Of a stretch of 64,000 bases of DNA, positions 40,961-50,332 are shown piece by piece; position 1 is the stretch's first letter; the number at the start of each line of letters is the position of its first letter. The translations under genes were made by a program, and so were the position numbers. The notes under the pieces were generated by a model. It had not been told where the DNA came from, ran no database searches, and saw only the letters and a program-made list of their open reading frames with translations. Source of the stretch: Kribbella sandramycini (GTDB lineage Bacteria > Actinomycetota > Actinomycetes > Propionibacteriales > Kribbellaceae); NCBI RefSeq assembly GCF_013131805.1, contig NZ_JABJRC010000006.1:472019-536018 (forward strand). Reading direction: 5' to 3'.

Positions 40961-41926
40961 GACATCGACCCCGAGCTCTCAGTCGTGGTGCCGATGTACG
41001 ACGAGGAAGCGGTGCTGCCGATCTTCTTCGAGCGGATGCACCCACTGCTGGACAGCCTGGGCCTGCAGTACGAGCTGCTCGTGGTCGACGACGGCAGCCG
41101 GGACCGGACCGCCCCGATGCTGCTGGAGGCCGCGAAGGACTGGCCGCAGCTGCGCGTCATCCGCCTGCTGCGGAACAGTGGCCACCAGGCGGCCCAGTCG
41201 GCCGGCTTCCGGAGTGCGCGCGGTCAGTACGTCGTGACGATCGACGCCGACCTGCAGGACCCGCCGGAGACGATCGCCGAGTTCCTGACCGCCATGCGCG
41301 ACCGGGACGTCGACGTCGTGTACGGCGTCCGTTCGGACCGGTCGAGCGACTCGTGGCCGAAGCGGACCACCGCCCGGCTGTACTACCGGCTGATGTGCCG
41401 GCTGGTCGGCCGGCAGATCCCGTTCGACGCGGGTGACTTCCGGATGGTGTCGCGGCGGGTGGTGGACGCGGTGAACCAGTTGCCCGAGGATGGCCGGGTG
41501 TTCCGCCTGGTGATCCCATGGCTCGGCTTCCCGAGCGCCGAAGTGTCCTACGTCCGCGCCGAGCGTGCGGCCGGGTCGACGAAGTACAACCTGAGCAAGA
41601 TGTTCCGGCTGGCGTTCGACAGCGTGACCGCGTTCTCGGCGGCGCCGCTGCGGCTGGCCACCTGGCTTGGGCTGCTCGGTGGCCTGATGTCCGCGCTGTT
41701 CGTGGTCGGCGCGCTGGTCATCAAGCTGACCGGCCGCGGCGTCCCCGGCTGGACGTCGACCGTGCTCGCGGTGAGCACGATCGGTGCGATCCAGCTGCTC
41801 TGTCTCGGGCTGCTCGGCGAGTACGTCGCCCGGCTGTTCCAGTCGAGCCAGCGGCGTCCGCAGTTCCTCGTCGGCTACGACAGCCTCGACGACCAGCTGC
41901 GTGCCGAGCCGGTAAGGCACCGGTGA
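40958..41926 (+). CDS. Family 2 glycosyltransferase (polyprenyl-phosphate type)
   Basis: A 322-residue GT2 enzyme like GtrB/DPM1 that would transfer a sugar from a nucleotide donor to polyprenyl phosphate. The GT-A domain has SVVVPMYDEE, VVDDGSRDRT, RNSGHQAAQSAGF and TIDADLQDPPE (DxD-like metal site). Two C-terminal transmembrane helices (about 235-260 and 270-295) anchor it. The GTG start at 40958 lies inside a hairpin. It overlaps the following membrane-protein gene by GTGA, so both belong to one pathway of surface glycosylation. Confidence 0.88.
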   Translation: MDIDPELSVVVPMYDEEAVLPIFFERMHPLLDSLGLQYELLVVDDGSRDRTAPMLLEAAKDWPQLRVIRLLRNSGHQAAQSAGFRSARGQYVVTIDADLQDPPETIAEFLTAMRDRDVDVVYGVRSDRSSDSWPKRTTARLYYRLMCRLVGRQIPFDAGDFRMVSRRVVDAVNQLPEDGRVFRLVIPWLGFPSAEVSYVRAERAAGSTKYNLSKMFRLAFDSVTAFSAAPLRLATWLGLLGGLMSALFVVGALVIKLTGRGVPGWTSTVLAVSTIGAIQLLCLGLLGEYVARLFQSSQRRPQFLVGYDSLDDQLRAEPVRHR

Positions 41927-43911
41927 GGCGGGCGCTGCCCTGGCTCCTACCGCTCCTGACCGCCGCCGCTGGTCTCGTCACGCTGGACGTCGGCATCGGT
42001 CCGATCGTCAAGTACAGCGCGTACTTCGCAGTGGCGATCGCACTACCTGGAACGCTGCTACTGCGAGCGCTGTGGCGCAGCACGGGTAACTGGGCGGAGG
42101 ACGTCGGCCTCGGCTCGATCGTCGGCGCCACCTGGATGTTGGTCGGCTGGGCGCTGTTCACTGCGGTGGGCTGGCAGGCGTGGTTAGCGGCCTGGCCGCT
42201 GCTGACTCTGGCCGCCTTCGCTCTGCCTCAGCTGCGCGGGTACTGGCGTATCGCCATGCCAGAGCCGGTGCCAGTGCTGTGGACCTGGGGGCTGGTGGTC
42301 GCCTCGACGTTGCTGGTCGCAGCGACGATTCGCGGGGTCATGGCGTACCACGTGATGCCACCGGACGGGACGGCGTACTACCAGGACCTGCTCTACCACC
42401 TGTCGATGATCAGTGAGCTGACCCGCGCTGTACCGCCGGAGCTGCCGCAAGCGGTGGGGGAGCGGTTGGAGTATCACTGGATCCCCAACGCCGACATGGC
42501 CGCCGCAGTCGATATCACTCGGCTGACTCCGACCGTGGTGCTGTTCCGGCTCTGGGTGCTGCCGTGGCTCGTGGTCGCGCTCCTCGTCTGCGCCACGCTC
42601 GCCCGGACCGTGAGCCGCGTGTGGTGGAGCGGCGTCCTCGTTGCTGCCGCACTGAGTACGCCGAACCTGTTTTTGCTCGTCGACACCAGCCTGAACCTGT
42701 CCGCACCACTCAGCTACCTGAGCCCATCGCAGACCTTCGGTCTGGTCACCTGTGTCGCCCTGGGCATCTTCCTGATCGATCTGTTGTTCCGTGGCGGCGG
42801 TGGCCGGCTGTGGGTGCTCGTGGTCGCGCTGGCGATCGTTGGCGGGGGTTCAAAGCCCACAGTGCTGCCCGTGCTGGTCGGTGCGGTCGGCCTGGCCGCG
42901 TTGTACCAGCTCAAGCGCCGGCTGGTGCTGGTCGGCGTACTGCTGGTCGTCGTCGGCGCAGTCACGCTGTTGACCGTCACCGGCAGTACCAGCGGCTCGC
43001 AGATCCAGTTCCTCGCCATCCTGAAGTCGACTCCCGGCTATGCCGCGGTCACCGGTAACAACACGCCACCAGGGTTCGGTGGGCTGGTTGTGCCGTCGCT
43101 GACCCACGGCGCGGTGTGGGGCACGATTCTGCTGTTTCTGATCCTGCTGGTCGTCCAAGCTGCGTCGCTGGCCGGTTTTGGCGTCGCCCGCCGCGATCCG
43201 GTCGCCTGGTTCCTGCTTGGCGCGATGACGGTCGGCTGGCTCGGCTACCTGTTCATCGACCACCCATCGGTCAGCGAGTCGTACTTCCTCTACACCGCCA
43301 CTCCGTTCAGCCTGGCGGCCGCTGCCTGGGTCGCAGCGACCTGCCGACGGAGGCTGACGCTGATCGCGGTTCTGGTGCTTGTGTTCATCAGTCCGGTCAA
43401 AGGGTTCGTGCAGAGCGCGATCTACGGCGACACCGAGCGCTGGCCGATCTTCCGGTCCGGCCCACAACGTGTGTACGCCGACGAACAGCTGGCGGCTCGC
43501 TGGCTGGCGAAGTACACCGCACCGACCGATGTGGTCGCGACGAACACCTGGTGTCGCCCGGTCGAGGCAGTGACGCCGGGCTGCGACGCCCGTGGGTACG
43601 TCGTCAGCGGGCTGGCCGGGCGCCGCACGCTCATCGAGGGCTGGGCCTACACCACCGAGGCCATGTCCGACCAAGGTGTCAACGGCCGCCGGTACACCGA
43701 GCAGCCGTCGCCCTGGCCGGAACGTGTCGCGCTCACCCAAGAGGCCTTCGCGAACCCGTCCGCCGAGCTGATACAACGGCTGCGCGCGGAGTACGGCGTC
43801 CGCTGGCTGTACGCCGATGCCCGCGCCGGATCCGTGTCCCGCGAACTTGCCCGCTTCGCGACCTTGCGACACAGCCAGGGCAAGGTTGAAATCTACGACC
43901 TCGGACGGTGA
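41923..43911 (+). CDS. Large multi-pass membrane protein, probable GT-C-like glycosyltransferase
   Basis: 662 residues from the GTG at 41923, with roughly a dozen hydrophobic helices in the first ~490 residues and a soluble C-terminal domain of ~160 residues (WPIFRSGPQRVYADEQLAARWL onward). An extracytoplasmic loop after helix 5 has acidic residues (MMPPDGTAYYQD, LEYHWIPNAD). This architecture and its coupling to a polyprenyl-phosphate GT2 suggest it uses the lipid-linked sugar to decorate an exported substrate, perhaps the adhesin encoded next. No specific family was recognised with certainty. Confidence 0.65.
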   Translation: MRRALPWLLPLLTAAAGLVTLDVGIGPIVKYSAYFAVAIALPGTLLLRALWRSTGNWAEDVGLGSIVGATWMLVGWALFTAVGWQAWLAAWPLLTLAAFALPQLRGYWRIAMPEPVPVLWTWGLVVASTLLVAATIRGVMAYHVMPPDGTAYYQDLLYHLSMISELTRAVPPELPQAVGERLEYHWIPNADMAAAVDITRLTPTVVLFRLWVLPWLVVALLVCATLARTVSRVWWSGVLVAAALSTPNLFLLVDTSLNLSAPLSYLSPSQTFGLVTCVALGIFLIDLLFRGGGGRLWVLVVALAIVGGGSKPTVLPVLVGAVGLAALYQLKRRLVLVGVLLVVVGAVTLLTVTGSTSGSQIQFLAILKSTPGYAAVTGNNTPPGFGGLVVPSLTHGAVWGTILLFLILLVVQAASLAGFGVARRDPVAWFLLGAMTVGWLGYLFIDHPSVSESYFLYTATPFSLAAAAWVAATCRRRLTLIAVLVLVFISPVKGFVQSAIYGDTERWPIFRSGPQRVYADEQLAARWLAKYTAPTDVVATNTWCRPVEAVTPGCDARGYVVSGLAGRRTLIEGWAYTTEAMSDQGVNGRRYTEQPSPWPERVALTQEAFANPSAELIQRLRAEYGVRWLYADARAGSVSRELARFATLRHSQGKVEIYDLGR

Positions 43912-44015
43912 AGAAGCCGTAACATAGCGTGCGCGTGGACCGTTATGGTCTGCGCAGGCCCGCCCGCCCCGTGGCCGATGCATGCGGAGATGTGAATGCT
44001 CGGGAGGGCGGCACC

Positions 44016-47000
44016 ATGCGGGCGACACGACCGGCTGCCGTGGTTGTACTGGCGGCTGTGCTGACGACGATCACCGTGCCGACCGCTGCCTATCAGGTGC
44101 CGGTGGAGCCGTTCAGCCAAGGCGAGTCGGCCACTGCGACGATGCCGGGCTCAGGGCTGCGGCAGACGATCACAGTGACCGGGGCGACCGAGCTGCTCGA
44201 CGAGACGGCCGCAGGCGCCCGCGGCACCGGGCCGACGACGTACAGCCCGCCGATCGACCCAGCGACCCCCGCGCAGGATCTCGTCGTCAACACGGGCGCC
44301 TGTGCCGCGACCGGGGGCTGCGGCGATCGCGGCACGGTGACGATCAGTTTCAGCCGGCCGGTGCGGAATCCGGTGCTGCACCTGGCCGGGCTCGGCGGTG
44401 CGGTCACTCAGACCGTGAACGGTCGGCCGAGCGCGCAGTCCGAGCTGCACGCGGTTCTGCGGCTGACAACACCCGGTCTCAGTCTGAGCAAGGCCGGTGC
44501 CGGCACCAACCTGGCTGTCACCAGCGACACGGTCACTGCGCTCAACCACGACGCCGGTCCGAACTGCGTCAACAACAAGACCGGCACGGGTCCGGATGCC
44601 GGTGCGACCGCGGCGTGTGGCTCGGTGCGAGTGAACGGTGTCGTGACCGCAGCCGCGTTCGACGTCACGGCGTACTTCACCAAGCACGCGAAACTGCCGG
44701 GGTTCAACACGAAGTCGTCCGGCGACGCGTTCTCCGTGCTGGCGTCCGCCGGTGAGGACTTCGGCGACGCACCGGCGTCGTACGGTGCTGCCTGGTCGGT
44801 GCTGAGCGACGTCCGGCTCGGTGCGGAGGCGACCGAGGACAACAGCACCGTCGCCAACGGCACGACCGGCCCGACCACTCCGGATGCAGCGGATGACGGA
44901 GTGGTCTTCCAGCCGCTGCGGACGAACGCAACGACGTACGAGGTCGAGGCGAAGCTGTCGGGTGCGTCGAAGCCGGGGCGGGTCTGTGCATGGATCGATC
45001 TGGACCGCGACGGCGCTTTCCAGCCGACGGAACGCGCGTGCGCCGGTTTTGTGGCCGGACAGGGGACGGTCAAGCTCAGCTGGGCCAAGTTTGCCAAGCC
45101 GACCACGGGGACGACGTACGCCCGGGTGCGGATCGGGTACGACGAGCCGCGGGCGACAGGCGCCGGCGATGCCGGTGAGGTCGAGGACTACCCGCTGCAG
45201 GTGACGCCGCCACCGCCGCCGGTCCTGCGCGACGACACCGCGACGACGGCGTTCAACACGACGACCACGGTGAAGGTGCTCAGCAACGACCAGCCAGGTG
45301 AGCCGGCAGCGCCTCTCGTTCCTGGTTCGCTCTGCCTGATCGAGGACGACAAGTGCGGTGTCATGGTCAACGTCGTTGGTCAGGCCAAGTACCTCGCCAA
45401 GCCGGACGGCACAGTCGCCGTCGAGCCTGTGCCCGGCTTCTTCGGCCCGGGTCGGCCGGTCACCTACCGGGTAGCTGACACCAACGACATCACTGCGACG
45501 GCGAAGCTCGCCGTCACGGTTGCACTTCCGGCAGCGCCAGTGGCCGGCCCAGATACGGCAGTCACTCCGCAGAACGTGAGCGTCGCAGTTCGGCCGCTGG
45601 CCAACGACAAGGCCGCTCCTGGTGTGACGCTGCAACCGGAGTCCGTCGTGCTGCGCGATCCGGCCGACACGAAGTTCAAGAAGACCGTAGTGATCGCGGG
45701 GGAGGGGCAGTACACCGTCAAACCGACCGGTGCGGTCGACTTCGTGCCGGTGCGGCAGTTCACCGGCGTCGGAACCTCCATCGGCTACCGGGTCACCGAC
45801 AGCACTCGCCAGACCGCGGAGTCCACGCTGACCGTCACGGTCACGCCGGTGCAGCCGATTGCCAACGGCGACTCGGCGTCCACGGCGTTCGACACGGACG
45901 TCGTCGTACCGGTACTCGACAACGACCTACCTGGCTCACCGGATGCCCCGCTCGAACCGGCGACGCTACAGCTGATCGATCCGGTCAGCCACAAGCCGGT
46001 CGACACCGTCACGGTGAAGAACCAGGGCACCTACCTGGTGACCGGCGGCAAAGTTACCTTCCGCCCGGTGCACGGCTTCCACGGTGTTGGAACCCCACTG
46101 ACCTACCAGGTGCTCGACAAGAACGGGACTGCGGCGCGCGCTGAGCTCACGGTCGCCGTCGACGCGCCAGCGCCGCCAGTAGCGAATCCGGACCTGGTCA
46201 CCACCTTGCAGGGCGGTGCAGTCGTGATCCCGGTTCTCGAGAACGACAAGCCCGGTCCGACCGGTGCGGCGCTGCTGCCCGAGACAGTCCGGTTCGTCGT
46301 ACCGACTCGGGCCGAGCCGGTCACTTCGCTGGAGGTACCGGGACAAGGCAAGTACTCCGTCCGCCCCGACGGCGGAGTGCACTTCGAACCGGTGCCGACC
46401 TTCACCGGGCAGGGGACTCCGGTCACCTATCAAGTGGCTGACGCCAACCGGGCCATCGGTCGCGCGACGCTGACGGTGCGGGTCACGAAAGTTCAGCCCG
46501 ACGCATCGGACGACACTGCGGCGACGGCGTACGACACCGCGGTGACTGTGACCGTGCTGACGAACGACGAGGCCGGCGACCCTGCTGTGCCGCTGGTGCC
46601 CAGCAGCCTCCGGGTGCTCGACCCGCGGAGCGGGGAGCCGAAGACCACAGTCGTCGTCGACGGCGAGGCGACGTACACCGTCACGGCGGACGGCGAGATC
46701 ATGGTCGACCCGCTGCCGACGTACACCGGCGTAGCGGCGCCAGTCAGCTATCGGATCGCGGATGTCAACGGGACCATCGCTACCGCCAAGCTGACCGTGA
46801 CAGTCGCGAAACCGCCGGCGCCGACGGCGAAGCCCGACACGGCGACCGGCAAGCAGAACGTCCCCTTCACCGTAGATCCGCTGGCCAACGACACGGCCGG
46901 CCGTGGGACCGGTCTCGACCCGTTGAGCGTCGCGCTGCTCGACCCGGCGGACGGTTCGCTGAAGAAGCTGGTGAAGGTGCCCGGCCAAGCGGCGTACCAG

Positions 47001-49787
47001 GTGCATCCGGACGGGACGGTTACGGTCGATCCGCTGCCGGGCTTCACTGGAAACGCAGCTGCGCTTACCTACCGGGTGATGGACCGGTTCGACCAGGTGG
47101 CCCGGTCGACGATTGCAGTGACGGTCACACCGATCACTCCGATCGCAGTCGACGACACTGCGCGGACGCCGTACGACCGAACCGTCGCAGTGCCCGTGCT
47201 GACGAACGACGTACCGGGTGACCCGACTGCGCCGTTGCTGCCGACCACTCTGCTGCTGACCGATCCGGCTGACGGTTTGCTGAAGGCAGCTGTCAGCATC
47301 CCGAACGAGGGCGTCTACACGGCGGCTGGGGGAGTGGTCCGGTTCGACCCCGGTGCGACCTTCCGGGGCGCCGGGACGCCACTGGTGTACCAGGTGGCTG
47401 ACAGCAATGGCACTCTGACCACAGCGAAGCTCACCATCGCAGTCGGCTTCCCTCCGATCGCTGTGGCAGATACTGCATCGACACTGCAGGACGTCGTGGT
47501 CACAGTGAACCTGGTCTCCAACGACAGCCCTGGGACCGATGCGAAACTCGATCCGGCGTCGGTCGAGCTGCTCGGAGCGAATGGTTATGCGAAGACGCTG
47601 ACCGTCGCCAAGCAGGGCGCCTACACCGTGCAGCCGACCGGTAGCGTGCTCTTCGATCCGTTGCCGACGTTCCACGGCCGGGCCCTGCCGGTGACGTACC
47701 GCGTCGCGGACTCCAATGGCACCGTCGCCACCTCGACGCTGACGATGACGGTCACGCCGATCTGGCCGACAGCTGTCGACGACTCGGCGATCACACCGTT
47801 CAATCAGCCGATCACGATCGACGTACTCGCGAACGACAAGCCAGGTGACCCATCCGCGCCACTGGTCGCGTCGAGCCTGCTGCTGAAGGAGCCGGTGGTC
47901 GCGGCGACCGGCTACCGCAAGAGCATCACCCAGCCCGGTGAAGGGACCTACACGGTCACCGACGACGGAAAGGTCACCTTCACCCCGGTCAAGGATTTCC
48001 AGGGCGTCACGACACCCGCGACGTACCGGATCGTCGACGACAACGGAACTGCGGCCGAAGGCCTCATGTTGCTGACCGTCGGGAAGGGCCCTGAGGCACT
48101 GGCGGATGTGGTGACCACCAAACAGAACGTCACCCAGCTCGTCGACCCGTTGGCCAACGACACCGCAGGGACCGGAGCCGAGCTCGAGAAGACGTCGGTC
48201 GAGGTCTATTCGGTCACGACGCGGCAGTGGGCTCGCGTCGCGGCGCTGATCGGCCAGTGCGTGGTCACAGTGAGCCCGACGACCGGGAAGGTCACTGTCG
48301 ATCCGGTGCCCGCGTTCCGCGGCCTGCTGTCGATCGCCTACCGGGTGAAGGACACCAGCGGCAACACTGCGACTGCCACGATCACAACAACGGTCACTCC
48401 GGTCAGCCCGACGGTTGTCGACGACAAGGGCGTTACGCCGTTCGACACCCCGCTGACCGTGCCGGTGCTCGCGAACGACAGAGCAGGCGATCCGTCCGCA
48501 CCGCTGAAGGACGTGCACCTGCTGGACCCCGCTACTGGCGAACCGCGGCCAGAGCTGCCAGTCGAGGGACAGGGCCTGTTCACCGTGCAGCCGGCCGGTG
48601 GCATCCGTTTCGCGCCGGCGGCCGGTTTCGCCGGTACGACGATTGCCGTCGGCTATCAGGTGGTCGACGGCAACGGCTCTGTCGGTGAAGCGAGCCTGGC
48701 GGTCACCGTCCAGGCCCGACCGGTGGCGCTGCCGGACCGGATGGAGACGAAGCAGAACGTGCCAGTGGTTGTCGACCCGATCAAGAACGACGTCCCGGGG
48801 CCAGGTGCGACCTTCGACCCGGACACGTTGCTGCTGGTCGGTCCGGACGCGGCGCTGGTCAAACAGGTGACAGTGGCCGGGCAGGGCCAGCACGTCGTGG
48901 CCAACGGCAAGGTGACCTTCACGCCGGACAAACGGTTCACCGGGACCGCACGGCCAGTGGTGTACGAGGTGAAGGACAGCAACCGCAACCGCGCGCGGGC
49001 CACGCTCACTGCGACCGTGACCCCGATTCGGCCGGAACCAGGGGACGACAGCGCACGGACGGCGTACGGGACGGCCGTGGAGATCGAGGTGCTGAGCAAC
49101 GACCGGCCTGGTGATGGGACTGCGGCCCTCGTGCCGGCGTCCGTCGTACTGCGGGATCCGGCCGACGGGAAGGACAAGAAGTCGGTCACGGTCGCGGACG
49201 AAGGCACCTTCGTCGTCGCAGCGGACGGAGTCATCACCTACACCCCGGTGACTGACTTCATCGGTACGACGCGTTCGCTGGCCTACCGCGTGGCGGACAC
49301 GAACGGCACTGCGGCGGCGGCGCTCATCGACGTCACGGTGGACCCGCCCCGACCAGCCACCGCCACTGCAGATTCGGCAACGGGCACTCCAGGTACCCCA
49401 GTCGCAGTCAACCCGCTCCTGAACGACACCGGCGCTCCGGGCGCCGTCTGCCTACGCGTCGATGCAGCCACCTGCACCAAGCAGGCGCGCACCGCCGCCG
49501 GCACTTGGACGGTCGCAGCAGACGGCACCGTTCGGCTGACACCGACAAAGGGCTTCACCGGCACCGCCAAACTGACCTACGAGCGCTCTGGTGGTGGTGC
49601 GGACGCCGCTCCGGTCGCTGCGCCCATTCGATTCACTGTTGCCGCCGTACCGACCGCGGACCTACGCCCAGTGAACCGTGCGATGCTGCCGCCGACCGGT
49701 GGTCTCCCACCGATCGTCCTCACCTTGGGCGCGTTGCTGACCGCACTGGGCGCCACGCTGCTGGCGCTCGTCCGCGCCCGTCGCTAG
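44016..49787 (+). CDS. LPXTG-anchored giant repeat adhesin
   Basis: A 1923-residue surface protein. Signal peptide in the first ~27 residues (after RATRPAAVVVLAAVL, cleavage near PTAA). Residues ~30-245 form a unique head. GEVED-type domain at ~247-395 (GEDFGDAPASYGA, WIDLDRDGAF, GDAGEVEDYPL). Fourteen ~105-residue CshA-fibril-like repeats occupy ~401-1880 (VLxNDxPGDP, YxVxDxNGT). LPPTG at 1891-1895, a hydrophobic helix and RARR complete a sortase signal. The ATG at 44016 follows GGGAGGG. No sortase gene is nearby. It likely projects from the wall and mediates attachment. Confidence 0.88.
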   Translation: MRATRPAAVVVLAAVLTTITVPTAAYQVPVEPFSQGESATATMPGSGLRQTITVTGATELLDETAAGARGTGPTTYSPPIDPATPAQDLVVNTGACAATGGCGDRGTVTISFSRPVRNPVLHLAGLGGAVTQTVNGRPSAQSELHAVLRLTTPGLSLSKAGAGTNLAVTSDTVTALNHDAGPNCVNNKTGTGPDAGATAACGSVRVNGVVTAAAFDVTAYFTKHAKLPGFNTKSSGDAFSVLASAGEDFGDAPASYGAAWSVLSDVRLGAEATEDNSTVANGTTGPTTPDAADDGVVFQPLRTNATTYEVEAKLSGASKPGRVCAWIDLDRDGAFQPTERACAGFVAGQGTVKLSWAKFAKPTTGTTYARVRIGYDEPRATGAGDAGEVEDYPLQVTPPPPPVLRDDTATTAFNTTTTVKVLSNDQPGEPAAPLVPGSLCLIEDDKCGVMVNVVGQAKYLAKPDGTVAVEPVPGFFGPGRPVTYRVADTNDITATAKLAVTVALPAAPVAGPDTAVTPQNVSVAVRPLANDKAAPGVTLQPESVVLRDPADTKFKKTVVIAGEGQYTVKPTGAVDFVPVRQFTGVGTSIGYRVTDSTRQTAESTLTVTVTPVQPIANGDSASTAFDTDVVVPVLDNDLPGSPDAPLEPATLQLIDPVSHKPVDTVTVKNQGTYLVTGGKVTFRPVHGFHGVGTPLTYQVLDKNGTAARAELTVAVDAPAPPVANPDLVTTLQGGAVVIPVLENDKPGPTGAALLPETVRFVVPTRAEPVTSLEVPGQGKYSVRPDGGVHFEPVPTFTGQGTPVTYQVADANRAIGRATLTVRVTKVQPDASDDTAATAYDTAVTVTVLTNDEAGDPAVPLVPSSLRVLDPRSGEPKTTVVVDGEATYTVTADGEIMVDPLPTYTGVAAPVSYRIADVNGTIATAKLTVTVAKPPAPTAKPDTATGKQNVPFTVDPLANDTAGRGTGLDPLSVALLDPADGSLKKLVKVPGQAAYQVHPDGTVTVDPLPGFTGNAAALTYRVMDRFDQVARSTIAVTVTPITPIAVDDTARTPYDRTVAVPVLTNDVPGDPTAPLLPTTLLLTDPADGLLKAAVSIPNEGVYTAAGGVVRFDPGATFRGAGTPLVYQVADSNGTLTTAKLTIAVGFPPIAVADTASTLQDVVVTVNLVSNDSPGTDAKLDPASVELLGANGYAKTLTVAKQGAYTVQPTGSVLFDPLPTFHGRALPVTYRVADSNGTVATSTLTMTVTPIWPTAVDDSAITPFNQPITIDVLANDKPGDPSAPLVASSLLLKEPVVAATGYRKSITQPGEGTYTVTDDGKVTFTPVKDFQGVTTPATYRIVDDNGTAAEGLMLLTVGKGPEALADVVTTKQNVTQLVDPLANDTAGTGAELEKTSVEVYSVTTRQWARVAALIGQCVVTVSPTTGKVTVDPVPAFRGLLSIAYRVKDTSGNTATATITTTVTPVSPTVVDDKGVTPFDTPLTVPVLANDRAGDPSAPLKDVHLLDPATGEPRPELPVEGQGLFTVQPAGGIRFAPAAGFAGTTIAVGYQVVDGNGSVGEASLAVTVQARPVALPDRMETKQNVPVVVDPIKNDVPGPGATFDPDTLLLVGPDAALVKQVTVAGQGQHVVANGKVTFTPDKRFTGTARPVVYEVKDSNRNRARATLTATVTPIRPEPGDDSARTAYGTAVEIEVLSNDRPGDGTAALVPASVVLRDPADGKDKKSVTVADEGTFVVAADGVITYTPVTDFIGTTRSLAYRVADTNGTAAAALIDVTVDPPRPATATADSATGTPGTPVAVNPLLNDTGAPGAVCLRVDAATCTKQARTAAGTWTVAADGTVRLTPTKGFTGTAKLTYERSGGGADAAPVAAPIRFTVAAVPTADLRPVNRAMLPPTGGLPPIVLTLGALLTALGATLLALVRARR

Positions 49788-50302
49788 AGGTCGCGAACGA
49801 GCATGACCTCATCGCGATAGTCATCCGCGGTCAGACGGATCGCACGGGGGTGCCGACCGACGATGCGGTATCCGAGCGGCTGGTAGAAGTTCTCCAGGCC
49901 GAGCCCGTCCCGAATGGTCAGCTGCAGTTGCTCCAGACCGAGGTCGTGCGCGGAACCGCGCAGCCCCTCCATCAGCGTTCGGCCGGCGCCGGAGCCCTGG
50001 TACTTCGGGTGCACCATCACGCGCAGCACAGTCCGCCAGTGGGAATGCAGACTGCCGCCGCGGTCGACCAGCAGACCCATCCCGACGTACCGGTCGCCGT
50101 CGTGCAGCACGCCGAGGAGGTCCAGCCCGGAGGCGACCCGGCCGAGTGCGTCGTCCAGGGTCTGGGCGACCTGCTCGACCGGCGCGGGCGCAGTGAACCC
50201 GACCGCGCCGCCGGCGTCCGTCGCCGCGACCCAGGTGTCCAGAAGGTCCGCTCGCAGACCCGGCGCCAACGCTTCCTCCGGCTCCACCACGACGTACTTC
50301 AA
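49784..50302 (-). CDS. GNAT-family N-acetyltransferase
   Basis: A 172-residue acetyltransferase. The acetyl-CoA binding motif A is seen as VLRVMVHPKYQGSGAGRTLM (Q-x2-G-x-G/A), followed by LEQLQLTIRDGLGLENFYQPLGY. The substrate is unknown. It is convergent with the adhesin gene, with the two stops overlapping by 4 bases. A short gap separates it from the upstream sigma-factor gene on the same strand. Confidence 0.88.
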   Translation of the reverse strand: MKYVVVEPEEALAPGLRADLLDTWVAATDAGGAVGFTAPAPVEQVAQTLDDALGRVASGLDLLGVLHDGDRYVGMGLLVDRGGSLHSHWRTVLRVMVHPKYQGSGAGRTLMEGLRGSAHDLGLEQLQLTIRDGLGLENFYQPLGYRIVGRHPRAIRLTADDYRDEVMLVRDL

Positions 50303-50332
50303 AGCGGCCCTCCAGCTGCGACTCGGTTGCAG

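Noticed and set aside
45966..48893. Open frame of 975 codons on the minus strand
   Set aside because: It lies entirely antisense to the repeat adhesin, is Arg/Asp/Gly-rich without domains, and mirrors the repeats of the plus-strand gene; a GC-bias artefact.
44016..49787. Repeated DNA in the adhesin as a CRISPR or satellite array
   Set aside because: The periodicity is ~315 bases of coding sequence with diverged units, explained by protein domains; no short identical repeats with spacers exist in the window.
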